DNA from: Psychrobacter sp. I-STPA10
GTDB taxonomy: Bacteria > Pseudomonadota > Gammaproteobacteria > Pseudomonadales > Moraxellaceae
Length of the DNA stretch: 64,000 bases
Assembly (NCBI RefSeq): GCF_021012795.1
Contig: NZ_VFYU01000031.1
Span: 1 to 64,000 of the forward strand
Direction of reading: 5' to 3'
Shown here: in pieces, positions 8,574-17,585 of the stretch
Layout of the letters: each line of letters opens with the position of its first letter
Numbering within the stretch: position 1 is the stretch's first letter
Notes under the pieces: model-generated
Database searches by the model: none
What the model was told of the DNA's origin: nothing
The model's input: only the letters and a program-made list of their open reading frames with translations
Program-made: the position numbers and the translations under genes

Positions 8574-11171
8574 TTAGATTTTTGTGGCAGGGTTTAGCGG
8601 TGTGTTCACCGTAGCAATACTTTTTTTATGTTGCTCACTGCGATGATTAATCATTTTATCTGATACTTGACGAATGGCATCAATGATAAACATCCAGATA
8701 ACATCGTATAAACAGACAAGGGCGACCATTTCCCAAGAGATGGCTTTAATAAACCAGCCAAAACCACACATGACAATAGCGATAACTTGGGTAACAGCGA
8801 TTGCTCCAAATAAGATACCAGCAGGGTAAGGACGCTGAAAAAACCAGCCTTCAGAGCGGGTGATAAATAGCAATAAATGCCCACCAGTAACCAACTGTAA
8901 AAACATGATGGTTTGCAGCTCTGCTTCATTAGCAACACTAAACCATGAGTAAGTATCTGGGTGATGTAAAGCATTAAAGCCAAAGACCAGCAATACCACC
9001 GATTGAATGACTGAAAAAAAGCCGATAATGCCTGATAAGGGCAGTAATTTTTTCATTTCCCAATGGATTGGTTGTTTGCTAATTGACGTGTGGTCATAGG
9101 CGATAGCCATAATCGGCACATCATCAAGTAATGAAATAACCACAATCATCACAGCAGTTAAGGGTTGGAAATTAAGAAAAATGGACGAAATCACCACCAA
9201 AAACATAATCGACATGGTCAAAGCAACCCGATAAATGGTGTAACTGGTGATACGAGCAAAAATTTGCCGCGCCTCATTAATGGCAGTATTAATCACTGAT
9301 AGCCCCGGTGCGGTCAAAATTAAGGCAGCCGCCCCACGTGCAGCATCTGTAGCTCCTGATACAGCCGTTCCACAGTTGGCTTGCTTTAATGCAGGGGCAT
9401 CATTGACCCCATCACCTGTCATGGCAACGATATGCCCGCGCTGTTGCAGTGCTTTAACGATGGCATATTTGTGTTCAGGAAACACACGAGCAAAGCCATC
9501 TGCTGCCTCGATTTGGTCAGCAATGGCTTTAGGAACATTATCAGGGTCCATGTCTTTGGGGAATACATCTGAGGCAGTAAAGATATTTGTTCCCATGCCA
9601 AGCTGGCGGGCAGTTTCGATGGCAATGGCAGTATCATCACCTGTAATCATTTTTACCTTCACGCCTTTGGCATTTGCGGATTCAATAGTGGCTTTAGAGT
9701 CATCACGTGGTGGGTCAAACATCGGTAAAATACCCAGTAATGACCACGTTTTTCCGCCATCTTCTGAGCGTGCCACACCCAACGCCCGAGAGCCTTTGGC
9801 AGCAAGCTCACTGACCGTTTGATTGACCTTATCAACCACCTCTTGAGCAGGTTTTGCCAAATCCACCATTACTTGTGGCGCCCCTTTACTGACCATAAAT
9901 TGCTTGCCTGCTGAGTCAGTGATAATCGCCTCACTGCGTTTGCCTACAGGGTCAAATGGGGTGAATTTTTGTACGGTGTAGGCTTTGGTGGCATTGGTAT
10001 CGCTAAGTGCATCAATCACCGCCGTATCAATGGCATCATGGTCTTCACTACGTGAGGCTAATGCCCCTGCAAGGATACAATCTTGTGCGTCCTTGCCAGC
10101 GATGAGTACAGGTGTACCAAGTTTGAGTTGATTTTTGGTCAATGTGCCGGTTTTATCAGAGCATAAAATATCCACCCCTGCCATCTCTTCGATGGCAGAT
10201 AATTTTGACACAATCGCTTTTTGTTTGGATAAATCCAATGCCCCTAAGGCAAGGGTAATGGAAAAGACAGTCGGCATTGCCACAGGAATTGAAGCAACCA
10301 ATAATACCAAGACAAACTGCAAAATAGACAGTCCATCGTGCATACTCCAAGTATGAGTAACCACCATGTCATGATATAGGCGGAAGGCGACCATGATGGT
10401 TGCCAAAATCACCGCAATAATGATTAAGAAGTTACCAATTTGAAACATCGCTTTTTGGGCATGGCTGGCAGAGCCTGCATTGGCAACGAGTTTGGCAGTA
10501 CGTCCAAAAAAGGTATTTGAGCCTGTGGCAATCACCACGGCTTCCATTTCACCTTGCTTAACGATGCTGCCTGAATACGCCTCATCACCCACTTTTTTAT
10601 TAACAGGCAAAGACTCACCCGTTAAGGCAGCTTGGTCGATACTGGCAAAATCTCCCGATAATAAACGAATATCAGCAGGCACAATCATACCCAAACGAAT
10701 TTTGACAATATCCCCCGGGACTAAGGTTGCAGCATCAATGTTTTGCCAGTTGCCATCACGTTTGGCTATTGCCTCAGGTGCGAGTCCTTTTTTTAGCGCA
10801 GATAGTGCATTTGAGGCTTTGCGGTCTTGCCACACTTCAATGGCAACGTTAAATAATAACAAGGTGGTAATAATGGCAAAATCTTCCCAATGCCCAATAA
10901 GCGCTGAAACAATCGCTGCTGCCTCAATCATATAAGCGATAGGTCCAGTAAAGTGTTTTAGCAACTTATGAGCAAAACTTTCTTCTTTTTCACTTAACGC
11001 ATTTGAGCCATATTTATCCAGACGCTGTTTTGCTTCTGCTGCCGTCAACCCTTGCTCAGGATTGGTATTTAGCTTGCTAATGACAGCATCAATGGGGGCT
11101 TTTTCAAGGTCAAGTGAGGTTGAAGCTTTAGTAGCATCAGGAGTTTTTTTTTGTTGTTTTACATCATCCAT
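8574..11171 (-). CDS. P-type ATPase, proton-efflux (P3A) type
   Basis: An 865-residue inner-membrane pump. Visible features in order: N-terminal cytosolic segment ending in the cation-ATPase motif GLTAAEAKQRLDKYGSN (about 40-58); transmembrane pair; actuator TGES; DKTGTLT with the phosphorylated Asp at residue 339; nucleotide-binding domain with KGAPQ; hinge motif TGDGVNDAPALKQA (about 583-597); then about six C-terminal helices. Length and the sequence around EVWQDRKASNALSALKKGLAPEA match plasma-membrane proton-efflux ATPases of bacteria, archaea and plants; Mg or Ca pumps are longer or differ here. It probably supports pH homeostasis. A GGAGA Shine-Dalgarno precedes the ATG. Confidence 0.87.
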   Translation of the reverse strand: MDDVKQQKKTPDATKASTSLDLEKAPIDAVISKLNTNPEQGLTAAEAKQRLDKYGSNALSEKEESFAHKLLKHFTGPIAYMIEAAAIVSALIGHWEDFAIITTLLLFNVAIEVWQDRKASNALSALKKGLAPEAIAKRDGNWQNIDAATLVPGDIVKIRLGMIVPADIRLLSGDFASIDQAALTGESLPVNKKVGDEAYSGSIVKQGEMEAVVIATGSNTFFGRTAKLVANAGSASHAQKAMFQIGNFLIIIAVILATIMVAFRLYHDMVVTHTWSMHDGLSILQFVLVLLVASIPVAMPTVFSITLALGALDLSKQKAIVSKLSAIEEMAGVDILCSDKTGTLTKNQLKLGTPVLIAGKDAQDCILAGALASRSEDHDAIDTAVIDALSDTNATKAYTVQKFTPFDPVGKRSEAIITDSAGKQFMVSKGAPQVMVDLAKPAQEVVDKVNQTVSELAAKGSRALGVARSEDGGKTWSLLGILPMFDPPRDDSKATIESANAKGVKVKMITGDDTAIAIETARQLGMGTNIFTASDVFPKDMDPDNVPKAIADQIEAADGFARVFPEHKYAIVKALQQRGHIVAMTGDGVNDAPALKQANCGTAVSGATDAARGAAALILTAPGLSVINTAINEARQIFARITSYTIYRVALTMSIMFLVVISSIFLNFQPLTAVMIVVISLLDDVPIMAIAYDHTSISKQPIHWEMKKLLPLSGIIGFFSVIQSVVLLVFGFNALHHPDTYSWFSVANEAELQTIMFLQLVTGGHLLLFITRSEGWFFQRPYPAGILFGAIAVTQVIAIVMCGFGWFIKAISWEMVALVCLYDVIWMFIIDAIRQVSDKMINHRSEQHKKSIATVNTPLNPATKI

Positions 11172-11504
11172 TATCTTCTCCTTATTATGTATTAATAAAG
11201 TATAAGCATGCTATATTTTTATATTGTCATACAAAATTATGTATTATTTTATGATGAATATATTATTAGAATTGACTGGAGATGTCTTTTCAGTTTATTT
11301 TATTTTAGATTATTTTAGAACTAAAAGACTGCGTTACTATCGCCAGTAATACAATTAGCCTAATAAACTCAATTTATTTATATTGATAATAACAATCATC
11401 AATGACTATAAAAAATAGGTTTTAATATAACTATAATATTATTCAATATCGCTATTCTTTATCAAGTCATTTTTTAATAAGATTTAAACTTAGGACATAA
11501 CAAT
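11172..11504. other. AT-rich divergent intergenic region
   Basis: 333 bp lie between the divergently transcribed ATPase and permease genes. The sequence is very AT-rich and must contain promoters in both directions. I see no ORF, no strong hairpin and no repeat shared with the rest of the window. Confidence 0.5.
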
Positions 11505-12764
11505 ATGGATGCCATTGTTCATCTTGCCCCACATACCTTGCAAATGACCACATTGGTTATCTTCTGTTTGACTTATCTTGGTATTGCTATTGGGCGCATT
11601 TATGGTTTGGCGCTTGATAGGACAGGTATTATTTTACTGGGTAGCATTGCCATGCTGGCGGTTGGCAGTGTTAGCTTAAAACAAGCAGTTGATAGTATCA
11701 GTGCGTCTTCAATGATTTTATTATTTTCTTTAATGGTGATTGCTTCACAATTACGACTGGCTGGCTTTTATCATCGAATTGCCATTTTTATTGCACAATA
11801 TTTGGATAAACCTGCGGTTTTCCTTGCCATATTGATGGTTGCATCAGGATTTTTAGCTGCCTTTTTAAATAATGATGTGGTTTGCTTTGCCTTTGCACCT
11901 GTAGTTGCCCAAGCCACCCTCAACAAAGGTTACAATCCTGTGCCTTTTTTGATAGCACTTGCTCTTGCCAGCAATATTGGTTGCACATTAACCACCATTG
12001 GTAATGCACAAAATGTCTTGGTAGGGCAACTTGCACACCTTGATTTTGGAGCATATATGGCGTGGGTAGCAACACCAGTATGCTTAGCAATGGCAGCAGC
12101 TTATGGTGTGGTATATTTTTTGGGACGCAAGCAGTTTCATCTACCAGAAGGCAAAACACCCAGCCATAGCATCACTGATGATATGCCATTTAATACATGG
12201 CGGACAATCAAAGGTCTTGGAGCTTTAGCTATTATTGTATGTTTGTTTTTTACCGATATACCACACTATCTGGCAGCGTTAACGATGGCAGGGATATTAT
12301 TATGTAGCCACCGTTTGAGTAGTAAGCAGGTATTACAAGGGGTGGACTGGCAGTTACTATTGCTTTTTACAGGACTGTTTGTGGTGGTTGGTGCTTTTCA
12401 TCAATCTGGATTGGCACAGCAAGGGGTAGGGGTCTTAACGCACCACCATATTAATTTAGATAATCCATTTACTCTTGCTATTACCAGTGGCGTATTGAGC
12501 AACTTAATTAATAATTCAGCAGCAGTGATGCTATTGGTCAATGTCACCGACTTTAGCAACCCTGTGAATGGTTATGCACTGGCATTGTCAAACTCTTTTG
12601 CGGGTAATATGCTGTTAATTGGTAGTATGGCAAATATTGTTGTGGTGCAATATGCTGCTAACTTTGGTATCAAAATTAGTTTTGCTGAGTTTGCAAAATA
12701 TGGTATTCCAACCGCACTTAGCTCATTTGCCATCTTATTAAGCTGGATGTGGATTATGCAATAA
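11505..12764 (+). CDS. ArsB/SLC13-like anion permease
   Basis: 419 residues with about eleven hydrophobic segments. The fold family (ion transporter superfamily: ArsB, NhaD, SLC13/DASS, P permeases) is indicated by two related halves with the hallmark re-entrant segments: FLAAFLNNDVVCFAFAPVV (about 112-130) followed by ASNIGCTLTTIGNAQNVLVG, and in the second half SGVLSNLINNSAAVMLL (about 328-344) followed by SFAGNMLLIGSMANIVVV. The substrate cannot be read from sequence; an inorganic oxyanion or dicarboxylate is likely. AGGAC lies 8 nt before the ATG. The next gene is a decayed regulator fragment, so it stands alone. Confidence 0.85.
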   Translation: MDAIVHLAPHTLQMTTLVIFCLTYLGIAIGRIYGLALDRTGIILLGSIAMLAVGSVSLKQAVDSISASSMILLFSLMVIASQLRLAGFYHRIAIFIAQYLDKPAVFLAILMVASGFLAAFLNNDVVCFAFAPVVAQATLNKGYNPVPFLIALALASNIGCTLTTIGNAQNVLVGQLAHLDFGAYMAWVATPVCLAMAAAYGVVYFLGRKQFHLPEGKTPSHSITDDMPFNTWRTIKGLGALAIIVCLFFTDIPHYLAALTMAGILLCSHRLSSKQVLQGVDWQLLLLFTGLFVVVGAFHQSGLAQQGVGVLTHHHINLDNPFTLAITSGVLSNLINNSAAVMLLVNVTDFSNPVNGYALALSNSFAGNMLLIGSMANIVVVQYAANFGIKISFAEFAKYGIPTALSSFAILLSWMWIMQ

Positions 12765-12813
12765 AATAAAACTTCTAATTTTTTGAATTTTTATCGCGTC
12801 GTATAAGCATTAA

Positions 12814-12942
12814 CAACGTTATGCTGAATTTGAAACAGAAATTTTGGGTTTAATAGACAAAAAAGCGTATGATGAGCAAGATAAGCAGCGAGCATTGGAT
12901 TTTTTAGTACCGTTTATTTTACGAAGCTGTGGGCTTGAGTGA
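12814..12942 (+). pseudogene. 3' fragment of the RutR-like regulator gene (duplicate)
   Basis: Positions 12817-12940 match 7281-7404 (3' end of the RutR-like gene) with three mismatches in 124 bp and no gap. The frame is intact for about 42 codons up to a TGA stop. Two of the three differences are synonymous, and a TAA stands just upstream, so it cannot be expressed as a whole regulator. With the full gene at 6783 it brackets the ppk2-ATPase-permease block, pointing to an old duplication or to recombination that brought the block in. Confidence 0.9.
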
Positions 12943-12995
12943 AAGTTACTAAACCATAATTTAAAAAATACCCCAAAAAAATGAGGATAATTATC

Positions 12996-13781
12996 ATGAC
13001 TACCCATAATTTTTTTAATACGTTTTTTGATAGCTGTCATCAAAGAGCAGGTTGGCTGCTATTATTGCCGCTTAGCTTGACTGCATTACCTGCTCAAGCA
13101 GAGGCTATTGAGTTTGGTAGCGCAAGCGTGGTGATAGATACTGCCAAAGCGCAGCAAATTTTGCAAACGGCACAACAGCAGGTAGATTCGTTACCAGATA
13201 CCAATGACCCAACCGAGATGGAAGCACGAGCGGTCTATTTATACACGGCTGAGCATTATCCGCTATTTACTCAGCAATTTATGAATATTTATGCAGATGC
13301 TGTTAGAGCAGTGAGCCCTAACTATAGCGATGAAGAGATGTTAAGAGGGTCGATATTGGCACTAAATGAGCGGGTACGTGGGGAAGTCTCTGGTCATTTT
13401 TACAAACAAAATATATTAAATGCAGCACAGCAGGCACAAATTGCAACGGGCTTTGTCAATGTTAAAGACAGCCAATCAGATGTGATTTATCAAGAATATA
13501 TAGCACATGCAGAAGCTATTGAACAAAGCATGTTAGAAGAAATTGCTCAAAGAAGAGAGAATATTGCTCAAAGAAGAGAGAATATTGCTCAGAGAAGAGA
13601 GCATATTAGAAGAAACGAAGAAGAAATTGCTCAAAGAAGAGAGAATATTAGAAGAAACGAAGAGATTACTAGAAGAAACGAAGAGGAAATTGCTCAGAGA
13701 AGAGAGAATATTAGAAGAAACAATCGAACCATAGAAAACATTCGGAAGATTAAAGCGATGACAGGCGGTGCTGATAAATAA
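12996..13781 (+). CDS. Exported protein with C-terminal tandem coiled-coil repeats
   Basis: About 261 residues; the family is not recognised. The ATG at 12996 (MTTHNFF) is chosen over one at 12981 because GAGGA lies 9 nt before it. The N-terminus is a plausible long signal peptide (hydrophobic WLLLLPLSLTALPAQA, cleavage after AQA). Residues about 45-180 are a mixed helical domain. From about residue 184 the protein is a highly charged Arg/Glu coiled coil made of short repeats (EEIAQRREN, IRRNE). It is probably periplasmic or surface-associated. A DUF-type helical domain with a repetitive tail is all that can be said. Confidence 0.75.
   Translation: MTTHNFFNTFFDSCHQRAGWLLLLPLSLTALPAQAEAIEFGSASVVIDTAKAQQILQTAQQQVDSLPDTNDPTEMEARAVYLYTAEHYPLFTQQFMNIYADAVRAVSPNYSDEEMLRGSILALNERVRGEVSGHFYKQNILNAAQQAQIATGFVNVKDSQSDVIYQEYIAHAEAIEQSMLEEIAQRRENIAQRRENIAQRREHIRRNEEEIAQRRENIRRNEEITRRNEEEIAQRRENIRRNNRTIENIRKIKAMTGGADK
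13541..13735 (+). repeat. In-frame tandem 21/15-bp coding repeats
   Basis: Units encoding IAQRREN (21 bp) and IRRNE (15 bp) alternate in variable order, nearly identical at DNA level. All units are multiples of three, so loss or gain changes the coiled-coil length without a frameshift. Recent slippage or recombination is likely. Confidence 0.9.
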
Positions 13782-13842
13782 GTAGCTCTCAATTATTAAA
13801 CCATTTAGAGTTCCACTCTCAACTTTATTTTCTAAAATCATA

Positions 13843-13910
13843 TACCCCCTCCCATGTTTTGTACTATAAGCATAGCTTTTCGTCTTGCATCGCTAAATTA
13901 GGAAGGGGTA
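13843..13910. repeat. Short palindromic element with TACCCC ends
   Basis: TACCCCCTCC at the left and GGAAGGGGTA at the right form a 10-bp inverted repeat with one mismatch. The ends resemble those of the larger elements at 1238-1398 and 41301-41386, but the centre differs. It lies between two converging genes. Confidence 0.45.
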
Positions 13911-13971
13911 AAATATAAAATAGCCTAAGCAAAAAAAATAATATTTAAAACAAAAAGAACCCAAAAAAAAG

Positions 13972-14007
13972 AAAAAACCCTTATCAAATAAATAACAAGG
14001 ATTTTTT
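13972..14007 (-). terminator. Rho-independent terminator of the TetR gene
   Basis: On the minus strand AATCCTT and AAGGGTT form a stem (one G-U pair) followed by a run of T. It begins about 47 bp after the stop codon of the TetR gene at 14054. On the plus strand the same position gives a C-A mismatch, so it serves the minus strand better. Confidence 0.55.
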
Positions 14008-14053
14008 AGTAAAAAACAAAAAATATAAACAACTTAAACCTGTTAATGAAAAC

Positions 14054-14761
14054 TCAACAAACCCCTGACTCAGGTTTAGAAATCGCCCGCCATAACATTT
14101 TAAATAACACATCAAAATCAGCCGTCATCGGCTCAGATTTTTGTCGAATGATATGCATCAATCCCAAACGACTAATAAAACCCATAAACACATCTAATAA
14201 GATGTATAACGGCACATCATCGTTAAGCACATGCCGTTGCTGCCCATCTGAAAGTACCGTTAATAAGGCACTAAGCAACTCTTCATTTTCATAAATGGCA
14301 ATATTACGATAACGTGATACCGGCACAGCAGTGGACAATACCATTACTGCGTCAGGATGATTATCTACAAAATCAAAACATACCCAAAGCGTTTTGCGTA
14401 GTCTATCTTGCACACTGTCAATACCTTGCAGATGGTCAATCATACGGGCAGCAAGACGCGCCAGCACTCGGTCGAGTATGGTATAGATAACCGTTTGTTT
14501 ATCACCAAAATACTTATATAAAGTCTGTAAAGAAACATTTGCTGCTGTGGCGATTTGCATCATGGTTACTTCATTGGCATCGTGTCCTGCAAAAAGTTGA
14601 ATCACTGCTTTTTCGATTTTATCTAATGTCGAGGTACGCATAGCAGACAGTGGTTTTAACTCTAATTTTTGCGTGGGTATCTTTTGGCTATCATGATATG
14701 AATCACTGCTTTTTTGATTGGCCAAATTACTCTCGTTATGAGTATGGGTGTTTGTACTCAT
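14054..14761 (-). CDS. TetR-family transcriptional regulator
   Basis: 235 residues with an unusually long, polar N-terminal extension (about 40 residues, His/Asn/Ser-rich) before the HTH: EVTMMQIATAANVSLQTLYKYFGDK (about 62-88). The ligand domain follows (LRKTLWVCFDFVDNHPDAVMVLSTAVPVSRYRN in part). It is divergent from the beta-oxidation operon, so it probably regulates that operon in response to fatty acids or acyl-CoA, like FadR or PsrA-type TetR proteins. That is context inference. A shorter start near residue 41 is possible. Confidence 0.85.
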   Translation of the reverse strand: MSTNTHTHNESNLANQKSSDSYHDSQKIPTQKLELKPLSAMRTSTLDKIEKAVIQLFAGHDANEVTMMQIATAANVSLQTLYKYFGDKQTVIYTILDRVLARLAARMIDHLQGIDSVQDRLRKTLWVCFDFVDNHPDAVMVLSTAVPVSRYRNIAIYENEELLSALLTVLSDGQQRHVLNDDVPLYILLDVFMGFISRLGLMHIIRQKSEPMTADFDVLFKMLWRAISKPESGVC

Positions 14762-15064
14762 ATTATTTTACAATCCTTTTTGCTGATTTATTTGATAAGC
14801 GAATTTATCCGTCTTTATACATCATTATCAAAATTTAATCCAGTAAACAGTAATTTTCATTACTATTATATTAGTATAGGTTGCAGGCATTGATTTTTTT
14901 TGCCACTATGGTTTTTATCAGATGATTTTTTTGCAAAATTTCAGTTAAAAAGATGGTAATAGTAATATAAATTACCCTTATTAAGCAACTCTAATTTGCA
15001 TAAAATCTGCAATTTCTTTTTCGTTATTTCATCACAGCAACCACCCTGTTTAAGGATAGACACA
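14762..15064. promoter_or_regulatory. Divergent promoter region with operator-like palindromes
   Basis: 303 bp lie between the TetR gene and the acyl-CoA dehydrogenase gene. TACTATTATATTAGTA at 14861-14876 is a 16-bp near-palindrome with one mismatched pair. GGTAAT-N10-ATTACC lies at 14955-14976. Either could be the site of the divergent TetR regulator. The segment is otherwise AT-rich with no ORF. Confidence 0.4.
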
Positions 15065-16216
15065 ATGAGTATTGAGCATTTTAAATCAAATTGGATGACA
15101 CAAGAGCATGAGATGTTGTATGACAGTGCATTAAAAATGTTTAAAAGCTGGGAGCAGTACGAAGAAAAATGGCTTACCAATGGAGTATTAGACCGTGCAG
15201 CATGGGAAGAAGCAGGGGAGATGGGATTTTTATGTGCGTCAATACCAGAGGAATATGGCGGGGCTGGTGGTGATTTTGGTCATGAAGCCGTCCTGATTTA
15301 TGCACAAGCTGAAGCAAATCAGTCGGGTTTTGGTGGTTTGATTCATTCAGGCATCGTTGCTCCTTATATCCTTAATCATGGAACGGAAGAACAAAAAAAA
15401 GCATGGTTGCCAAAAATGGCAACGGCGGAATATATCTCTGCGATTGCCATGACTGAGCCAAGTACGGGGTCAGATTTACAAAATATCAAAACCACAGCGA
15501 TAAAAGAGGGTGATGACTATATCATCAATGGTTCAAAAACTTTTATTACCAATGGGCAGCTTGCCAATCTTGTGATTATTGCCTGTAAAACAGACAAAGA
15601 TAAGGGCGCACAAGGAATTTCTCTTATTGTGGTCGAGACCGATAAGACCGAAGGATTTGAGCGTGGGCGCAATCTAGATAAAATTGGGTTGTCTGCACAA
15701 GATACGTCTGAGCTATTTTTTAATAATATGCGTGTACCACAAAAAAATCTACTCGGTAGTGTCGAAGGTATGGGCTTTATGCAATTGATGCAAGAGCTTC
15801 CTCGTGAACGGCTAATTATTGCTTTGACGGGTGTGGGTGCGATGAAGCTGGGTATTGATTTGACGGTTAACTATACCAAAGAGCGGCAGGCGTTTGGTAA
15901 GCCCATCTTTAAGTTTCAAAATACCCGCTTTAAGTTAGCCGAATGTTATGCTGATTATCTGGCTTGCCGTAGTATGACCGATGCTGCTATTGAGGCGATT
16001 ATGCAAAATAAACTAACTGTACCACAAGCGTCATTGATTAAATATTATGTCACCCAAAAGCAGTGTGAGGTGTTAGATGAGTGTTTACAGTTATTTGGTG
16101 GTTATGGTTATATGAAAGAATACCCAATCTCACGCTTATACGCTGATGCACGAGTACAAAAAATTTATGGCGGTACTAACGAAATTATGAAAGAGTTGGC
16201 ATCACGCTTTATGTAG
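15065..16216 (+). CDS. Acyl-CoA dehydrogenase
   Basis: FAD flavoenzyme for the first step of beta-oxidation. 383 residues from the ATG at 15065 (MSIEHFKS), preceded by AAGGA; upstream in-frame codons lack a ribosome site. Family signatures are AIAMTEPSTGSDLQ (FAD/substrate loop, about 135-148) and QLFGGYGYMKEYPISRLYADARV with YGGTNEIMKE near the C-terminus. Electrons go to ETF. It leads a five-gene plus-strand operon with thiolase, FadB-like protein, CoA-transferase and acyl-CoA ligase. Chain-length preference cannot be told. Confidence 0.93.
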   Translation: MSIEHFKSNWMTQEHEMLYDSALKMFKSWEQYEEKWLTNGVLDRAAWEEAGEMGFLCASIPEEYGGAGGDFGHEAVLIYAQAEANQSGFGGLIHSGIVAPYILNHGTEEQKKAWLPKMATAEYISAIAMTEPSTGSDLQNIKTTAIKEGDDYIINGSKTFITNGQLANLVIIACKTDKDKGAQGISLIVVETDKTEGFERGRNLDKIGLSAQDTSELFFNNMRVPQKNLLGSVEGMGFMQLMQELPRERLIIALTGVGAMKLGIDLTVNYTKERQAFGKPIFKFQNTRFKLAECYADYLACRSMTDAAIEAIMQNKLTVPQASLIKYYVTQKQCEVLDECLQLFGGYGYMKEYPISRLYADARVQKIYGGTNEIMKELASRFM

Positions 16217-16324
16217 TCGCATCTCATCATCACCCTGTTCTATTTTTAGAGATACGCTTTAATAGCCTTGCTAACATATTTCTTCTAGCATGGCTCTTCT
16301 ATAAAAGATAAAAAGGATTTTTTT

Positions 16325-17533
16325 ATGACTCAAACAGCCTATATTTATGACACCGTACGTACCCCTCGTGGCAAAGGCAAAAAAGACGGTTCTTTGTATC
16401 AAGCCACGCCAATATGGTTGGTGCGTACATTGCTACAACAACTACAACAGCGTAATAATCTTGATACCAGTTTGGTCGATGATTTTGTGCTTGGCTGTGT
16501 CACGCCTATTGGTGAACAAGGCTCTGACCTTGCTCGGGTTGCCATATTAGATGCAGGTTGGCATCAGACAGTTGCAGGGGTTACTTTGTCTCGTTTTTGT
16601 GCCTCTGGACTGGAGTCGGTTAATTTAGCCGCTGCAAAGATTATGTCTGGTATGGAAGAGATGGTTGTTGCTGGTGGGGTGGAGTCGATGAGCCGCTTAC
16701 CAATGGGTTCTGATGGTGGTGCATGGTATATGGACCCTCGGGTAAATCAAGCGACACAGTTTGTACCACAAGGTGTGGGGGCAGATACAATAGCAACGCT
16801 AGCAGGTTTTAGCCGTCAAGATGTTGATGCGTTTGCCACTGAGTCACATCGGCGTGCAGCTACGGCATGGGAAAAAGGCTATTTTGATAAGTCTGTTGTG
16901 CCTGTGACGGATATGAATGGTATGTTGCTGCTTGATAAAGATGAAACCATTCGCCCAAATACCAATGTAGAAATCCTCGCTGAATTAAACCCTTCATTTG
17001 CTATGGTCGGCACAATGGGCTTTGATAGCGTTATTTTAGATAAATATACCACCATCGAAAAAGTAAATCATGTTCACCATGCGGGTAATTCATCGGGTAT
17101 TGTTGATGGCTCAGCACTGTGTTTACTCGGTAGTAAAGCAGCAGGAGAAAAAGCAGGGCTAAAACCTCGAGCAAAAGTAACCATGGCAGCGGTGATTGGT
17201 TCTGAGCCAACCATTATGTTGACTGGCCCTACGCCTGCCTGCCAAAAAGCGTTAGATAAAGCTGGTATGCAAGCTTCTGATATTGATTTGTGGGAAATTA
17301 ATGAAGCCTTTGCTGCCGTACCTTTAAAAACGGCACGTGATTTTGGCGTAGCGCTTGATATTGTCAATGTTAATGGCGGTGCGATTGCGATGGGTCATCC
17401 ACTGGGAGCAACTGGTTCAATCTTATTAATGACTGCACTAGATGAGCTAGAGCGTCGAAATCTAAACACTGCCATGATTACGTTATGTGTGGGTGCAGGT
17501 ATGGGTATTGCGACTATTATTGAACGTGTTTAA
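16325..17533 (+). CDS. Acetyl-CoA C-acyltransferase (thiolase)
   Basis: Cleaves 3-ketoacyl-CoA in beta-oxidation, or condenses two acetyl-CoA. The nucleophile is Cys92 in SRFCASGLESVN. The C-terminal active site has GGAIAMGHPLGATG (His) and CVGAGMG (second Cys). At 402 residues it has FadA/AtoB size. AAAGGA precedes the ATG at 16325. In the operon it partners the FadB-like protein. Since no phaA is seen beside the PHA genes at 53-57 kb, a thiolase such as this one could also supply acetoacetyl-CoA to PhaB (inference). Confidence 0.93.
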   Translation: MTQTAYIYDTVRTPRGKGKKDGSLYQATPIWLVRTLLQQLQQRNNLDTSLVDDFVLGCVTPIGEQGSDLARVAILDAGWHQTVAGVTLSRFCASGLESVNLAAAKIMSGMEEMVVAGGVESMSRLPMGSDGGAWYMDPRVNQATQFVPQGVGADTIATLAGFSRQDVDAFATESHRRAATAWEKGYFDKSVVPVTDMNGMLLLDKDETIRPNTNVEILAELNPSFAMVGTMGFDSVILDKYTTIEKVNHVHHAGNSSGIVDGSALCLLGSKAAGEKAGLKPRAKVTMAAVIGSEPTIMLTGPTPACQKALDKAGMQASDIDLWEINEAFAAVPLKTARDFGVALDIVNVNGGAIAMGHPLGATGSILLMTALDELERRNLNTAMITLCVGAGMGIATIIERV

Positions 17534-17585
17534 GTGGCTATTTTTTCTAAAGAACATTAAGAGATAAGGGATAAAGGAATATAAC

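Noticed and set aside
9247..9822. 191-codon plus-strand frame inside the P-type ATPase gene
   Set aside because: It is the antisense shadow of a conserved coding region, with no ribosome site.
13533..13841. Minus-strand frame of 102 codons rich in Ser/Leu/Asn
   Set aside because: It arises from the tandem repeats of the gene on the other strand.
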